A DNA stretch of 64,000 bases from Macrotrachela quadricornifera (Eukaryota; Rotifera; Eurotatoria; Philodinida; Philodinidae): contig JAJEKB010021277.1 of the NCBI GenBank assembly GCA_022393335.1, positions 2,170,382-2,234,381 of the forward strand, given 5' to 3'. Positions 58,723-64,000 of the stretch are shown here, in pieces (the first letter of the stretch is position 1; every line of letters begins with the position of its first letter). The position numbers and the translations under genes were made by a program. The notes beneath the pieces were generated by a model. It worked only from the letters and a program-made list of their open reading frames with translations. It did not search any database and was not told the DNA's origin.

Positions 58723-61700
58723 TTTTTTTTTCTTGCACATTTAATAAAAGCATCATTATCAAAATCAGTTCAAGATAATAATAAAATGGGCTTATAAATC
58801 AACTAGTTTCTCATTATAGAATAGCACATTCAGAGTATTTATTCAATAATTTGATTAAATATTTTCTCGTTGAATGAAAGAGTGTGACAAGAGCATTTAC
58901 TATACTGTTGACAATATTACTCTAATTTGATATGCTTGAAATCATTACTTGACTGTTGTTTATTACTGTCTAATAAGGTGCTCTACTAGGAAATATTTCA
59001 TTGAGTTGTGTAATTATATACACATAAAATACGATATAAAAAAAAATGTGACTCGATACATTTATATGATATGAATGTAGTGATGATATATATATATACA
59101 ACTATAATGTAAGTTTAAAAAAAGCTTTCGTGACTAAGAACTATATAATAATACAGGTAAACATAGCACATGTGCAACGCATACTTGCGCATAAATGAAT
59201 AGAGAATGATACAAATATTAATGTGATGATGAAATAATTCACTGATTGGAGGGATATGCAATAGTATGTTGGTGTATTTATTTTGTTAGTTTGCGAATCA
59301 TGGGAATATTTGCTGATTCACATGCACATATTCGTAGCGTGCTCAAAAAAAAAATTCAATCATTTAGTTTATACAATAGAATTTATCAATTCTAAGAGGA
59401 TGTCGAAACCATGTACTTCTGTTACTTTTCATTTTAGCTGAGCTGAAAGTTTTTCCCATTGGTAATATCATCAAATGTATTTTTCATTTTTCTATTCAGG
59501 TTGAAAAATATAGTGATCCTATATGATTGTTTTTTGATGATGTAAGGTTATTTTTAGATAATTTTTCTTCAAATAATTATGTAAATAAACTAGTGGTCTT
59601 TATCTCCAATTGTAACTAAATTTCTTGATAAATATTATACTAAATCTAATCTTTCTGATACAAAGGACAGAAACATATAAGACGGAAAATCTGCCTATTT
59701 CAAAAATTTGCCGTGGTACCTTCGAACACATATATTTTGAAGTTTGTTCTCATCCCTTTTTTTTCAGTTTTCTGTAAGCATACTATGGTCCGAAAGTTTT
59801 TATGACTCAGATCAAAAGTAATGTTAATGTTTTTTCTTGTTTGTGAAATATATTAAAATATTCTTTGCTATAATTTCTATCTGATTATTGTATTTCGCAT
59901 TTATATCTTCATACACAATTATCCTGCAATCAACATTAACGAGGAAAATGTTGACCAAGAATTATTACAAGAATAATCCGTAATAGAAATATTTCTATCT
60001 TTTTAGAAGAACCACCATCATCTCGTGCACGTGATTCAAGGTTTAATAATTATTGACCTACTGCTAATCAACTACTATCTTCAATATTCCATTCAATCAC
60101 AAAAAATAATAATCATTATATTCCACCTGTTACATCACCAGGTGAGTACAAGAATAATTTATGTGAAGAGTTATCAGTTAACAAATGTCAAACTGTTGCG
60201 GATATATTATTTGCTCCATCAAATGAACCACAACCTTCATAAACGATTTAATACAACTGTTCAAAGTACAGCAGCAGCAATGACGAATACATTTATATTT
60301 AAAAATTTTTATTAATTTTTAAACGTTAAATAATATTGTTGATGATGAAAATACATTTAATTCAAAATACAGTGACTGCAGCTACAAAATTCATTTCTGA
60401 AACTATATCATAATAGTTGTATATATAATAAAGATTTTTCTGTTCTATTATTATTCCTATTAAAGGTTTAGGATCTAATCAGATGATGAAGTTGGCTCAT
60501 TCTCAAACGAGATACAATTTCTTTTTTATACATAATTAGCAATAAATGCAGTAGAAAATGATCTTGTTGAATCATTTAGATAGCCTGACTATTTATCATT
60601 GTTATAGCTATTTAATTTGATTACAGCTATATAAAGATCTTTATGAGAACGAAAATATTTTAATGTGTGCTATTTATATAGTAAAATCTTTGTTAAATAG
60701 ACACCTCCATATTATGAAACGAATTTAAGTACTTCTTTTTAACTGTATACCAATTATTTATTCTTACAACCATGAAAAGCACATGCTTCATTAACACTAC
60801 TAACGGATAACAACGACGATAATGATGATTACGATGACGACATTTTTGTATTTAACTTTTTTTCTTTATATAAAACAGATGTGTAGCTTTTCACTTTGTT
60901 TCAAAACATATCACATAAATATAAAAGTAATAAAAGAAGAAAATGATATTCATATTAAAAAAAAGGAATTAGACAGGAACTCAAGAAGACAAAGACACAA
61001 GAATCTGGAAAGATGGTAGACAAAATGATTCACTAGTGTCATACTATTTCTAAATAAAAGAATTCTATTAAATTTAAAGTCTTTATAAAATTTCATGTTT
61101 TAACTTCTAATATCTTTTTAACAATGATATTCTTTTTTCAAGATCAATATTTGAATTTTGTCTATTGTGCATAGCTTGACGAGACAGTGAGTGTCATTCA
61201 AAGGAAATAATTTATAGAAATACACAATATTAAATAAAGAAGTTATTCATCTATTTGAAATTAATCAGCGACAGAAAAATTTTCTTTTTTATTATATCTA
61301 AATTCGTTTTTATATCAATATGAAAAAAAAAGCAAATTAAAAGTTCAATTCAAATAGAATATAAACATCAATATTTGTTTGACTAATATGGCTGGATCAT
61401 TTAATGTTATTTGCTTATAATTAGATTGTTCTTCAATATGATTGAAATTAATTAAAGATGATTTATGTTCTTTTAACTATGATAAATCAATACTAATACT
61501 TGAATTATAGAAAATTATTCTTTTTTCAAATTTTGTATCATCGCTAACATTAAATCCAAGTAACTGATTATTATATATAATGAATTTATTCCAATAAAAA
61601 GATGTTGTTCTATTTTAAGATTTACTTTAAATGAATTAAGTATTTCATTAAAATAATATTTTACGATTAGTTATTATTTTCATTTTCATTATTATCTATA

Positions 61701-61849
61701 AAGCTTTTATTCTCACGAATTAATAATAGAATAAAGAATTAGACTGTAAATGTTTGAAATTTTTTTTTCTACTATTTCATTAATTGAAGGTTTTTTTTAC
61801 GAAAAGATAACGCATGAAATCAGATCGAATCTAATTATAGATTAATGAA
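58723..61849. other. About 3.1 kb between tandem transporter copies
   Basis: No intact gene. A coding-like remnant lies at 60006-60241 (separate entry). The rest is AT-rich without recognised features. Confidence 0.45.
60006..60241 (+). pseudogene. Exon-like remnant, family unknown
   Basis: Following an acceptor-like TTTTTAG, one frame reads EEPPSSRARDSRFNNY, a TGA at 60052, then PTANQLLSSIFHSITKNNN, PPVTSPGEYKNN, CQTVADILFAPSNEPQPS and TAA 60239. Composition and codon use look coding rather than random. With one in-frame stop and no upstream exon found, it is probably the decayed last exon of a lost gene. Confidence 0.35.
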
Positions 61850-64000
61850 AGTGTGCTACATTAATTGCATTATATAACTTTATCGGATGTCATCCAATTA
61901 CTAGTGATTTTTCTTTACTCATATTGATCACACTTCATTGCGAAAATTTAGTCACAGAGACATTTTCGATTTTTTTCATATTTCTTTCTCATATTAATGA
62001 TTCATAATAGTAATAATCTTACATAAATGGCCTCTTTTAGCTACATTTTTATTTAAAAATTTTTTTTCATTAATTAGTTTATTTCTTATAATTATTCTTT
62101 ACTATGAAAGAAAAAAAAATTACACAACTAACTGAAAACGCAGTTAAGCGTAACTGTAATTTTTTATTTATAGTAACGAGGCGTGATTATGTCGTATCGG
62201 TATGTGGATGATGAAATCATTATAATCGATAAACGAATTTGTCTTAGAAAATAATTTCTGTTTTCAATCGTACTATATAACTTCATAATTTTGTTAATCA
62301 CATTGTTCATCAACATTATTTATTCATAACATATTTTACTAAATAACATAAAACAAAAAGAATGATTTTTCTTTTTAAATTATTGACTTTAAAGAAATTA
62401 TCTAGAAATATAGTAAAGCTTGTCTAATTATGATTTATATGACTAATTAAATTTTTGTAGGGTTACTAGTATTTTAATTTGTACACATCTTTAATTAAAC
62501 TAATCAGTGACTGAAACATTTTAATTACGTATACAAACCCATGATATACACTGTGTAACTTTTCTCCCATTTATATATGAAAACAAACATGATAATGCAT
62601 TGTATACCCCACCTTTTCGAAGGAAGAAAAAAATAACGAATCGCATAATTCTTCTCACATTAAATATACATATAAAGGTAGTTTAAACAGAACGTTTTAC
62701 TTCATTAGTTATATGAAAAAAAAAGAGCAACGAACTAAAAATGATACAGGATGAAACAATATATCGTGTTTATCGTATGCGATGGCTTCAATTATTGGTC
62801 TATTTTCTAGCAACGTTCGCAAATGGTTTACCGAATTTGACATTTGCTCCTATTGAATCAGAAACAACAGCATTTTTTGGCATAACAACTACACAAGTGA
62901 ATGTTTTAGGTATTGTATTTTTCTTTATGTATATTGTTGGTACAATATTATCAATATGGTTATCGAAAATTTTATCAATACGTATGACATTAGTAATAGG
63001 AAATATTTTAAATATGGGTGTTATTATTCGTTTATTTGCTTTAATATCACCAAAACATGGATATCCAGCATTAGTTATTGGTCAAATATTACCAGCAATT
63101 GCAAAACCTTTTTATACAAATATGATAACATTATTTGCTGCTCGTTGGTTTCCACCTAAACAACGTGACTTTGCTACAGCTATTGGTACAATGGCTAATC
63201 CATTAGGTATAATTTAAAATAAAAAAACATCTTTAGATTGAATTTTATTTGTAGGTGTAGCAGTTGGTTCTGTAATTCCACCATTCATTGTCGGTGATGG
63301 TAAATCATCTATGTCATTTTTTATTCTTTTAATGGTAGAAGCTGCTTTTATTGCATTAACAACATTATTAATTATAATCCTATTTCGATCAGAACCACCA
63401 TCACCACCATCACCTTCGGAAGAACATCATGCAAAAATCCTTATTAAGAAAGATCTATACAGTCTATTTACAAATCATCATTTTTTAATTCTATTATTTA
63501 GTTTATCTTCTATTGGTGCCGGTTTTAATGCAATATCAGTGTTGCTGTATCAATTAATTGCGCCTCGTGGATATACTAGTACTGATGCTGGAATACTTGG
63601 TGGTTTAATTATTATTCCTGGTCTTTTTAATATGATTGTAATAGGTATTATTTTGGATCGAACACATTCTTATCGTCTTATAATAAAAATATTAATGGTA
63701 TGTTCTTGTATATCTGGTATCTTTTTCGTTTTAATTCTTCAACCAAATAAATTCTATGGATTAGCAGTTGCAGTCGGTTTAATGAGTTTTTTCATTTTAC
63801 CATTATTACCTGTTTCATTAGAATGTGGTGTAGAATGTACATATCCTATTTGTGCTGAATGGACAAGTGGATTGTTGTTTTGTATTTCCAATGTGTTTAG
63901 TGTTATTTTTGTTTTTATCCTTGAAGCTCTTATTAAGTTACGTGTTATTTCTACCTACCGTTTTATAATTACACCAGCTTCTATATTTCTTCTTTATTGT
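61850..64000 (+). repeat. Tandem duplication, copy 2 (continues past window)
   Basis: Counterpart of 56370-58722; upstream block 61850-62740 and gene 62741 onward. Confidence 0.8.
62741..64000 (+). CDS. Major facilitator transporter, SLC49/FLVCR-like (copy 2, 3' end outside window)
   Basis: Exons 62741-63206 and 63255 to the window edge; the intron sits at the same codon and phase as in copy 1 (after ANPL). About 404 of an expected ~436 residues are present and the frame is open to the last base. The helix-1 segment RWLQLLVYFLATFANGLPNLTFAP and the ARWFPPKQRDFATAIGTMANPLG motif match copy 1. Changes cluster in the last third (for example CTYPICAEWTSG for CTHPIRTEWTNG, KLRVISTYR for RLPPVSSHP), where substrate preference or membrane targeting might differ. 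Both copies look functional. Confidence 0.8.

Overview
The window is AT-rich animal nuclear DNA. Genes have many short GT-AG introns (about 35-100 nt) and sit among many small, old transposable elements. A Penelope-like retroelement with a C-terminal GIY-YIG domain and a hammerhead ribozyme, a FLYWCH/MULE transposon, and the gene families present fit a bdelloid rotifer (Adineta/Rotaria type). That assignment is an inference from style and content; no marker gene proves it. A 10-N assembly gap lies at 15347-15356.

Layout. 1-953: 3' part of an alpha/beta hydrolase. 1744-3474 (-): four-exon coiled-coil protein. 3621-5741: decayed MULE transposon. 5912-8335: DNA element with ~634-bp terminal inverted repeats and a 380-bp GC-rich MITE inside it. 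About 8500-13935: broken Penelope-like element, split by a 2.8-kb DNA element (10868-13644) that itself seems to hold another element (about 11112-13380) with a minisatellite; it ends in a hammerhead ribozyme. 15117-15577: foldback element with a 9-bp target duplication. 16593-17882: sulfotransferase. 19085-20317 (-): GT11 fucosyltransferase. 20.3-30.2 kb: no gene recognised, one MITE. 30222-32031 (-): complete 12-exon P2X receptor. 32815-33690: foldback repeat. 35605-41989: a very large intact gene (about 1842 aa) with an XPG/FEN1-like nuclease signature and a C-terminal CXC domain. 42857-43495: RING/TRAF zinc-finger protein with a damaged tail. 46734-48221 (-): ARF-like GTPase fused to two tandem C-terminal repeats. 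51756-55759 (-): 17-exon UBA1-type E1 in which the catalytic cysteine is replaced by Asp. 57366-58722 and 62741-end: tandem duplicate SLC49/FLVCR-like transporters.

The exon models were built by hand from splice sites and checked for continuous reading phase; the P2X, UBA1-like, XPG/CXC and coiled-coil models all close in frame. The host genes do not form one pathway. Two of them, the E1-like protein and the ARF fusion, keep the family fold but have lost residues central to the usual mechanism, which suggests divergent or regulatory paralogues. The large XPG/CXC gene is the best candidate for an uncharacterised system.
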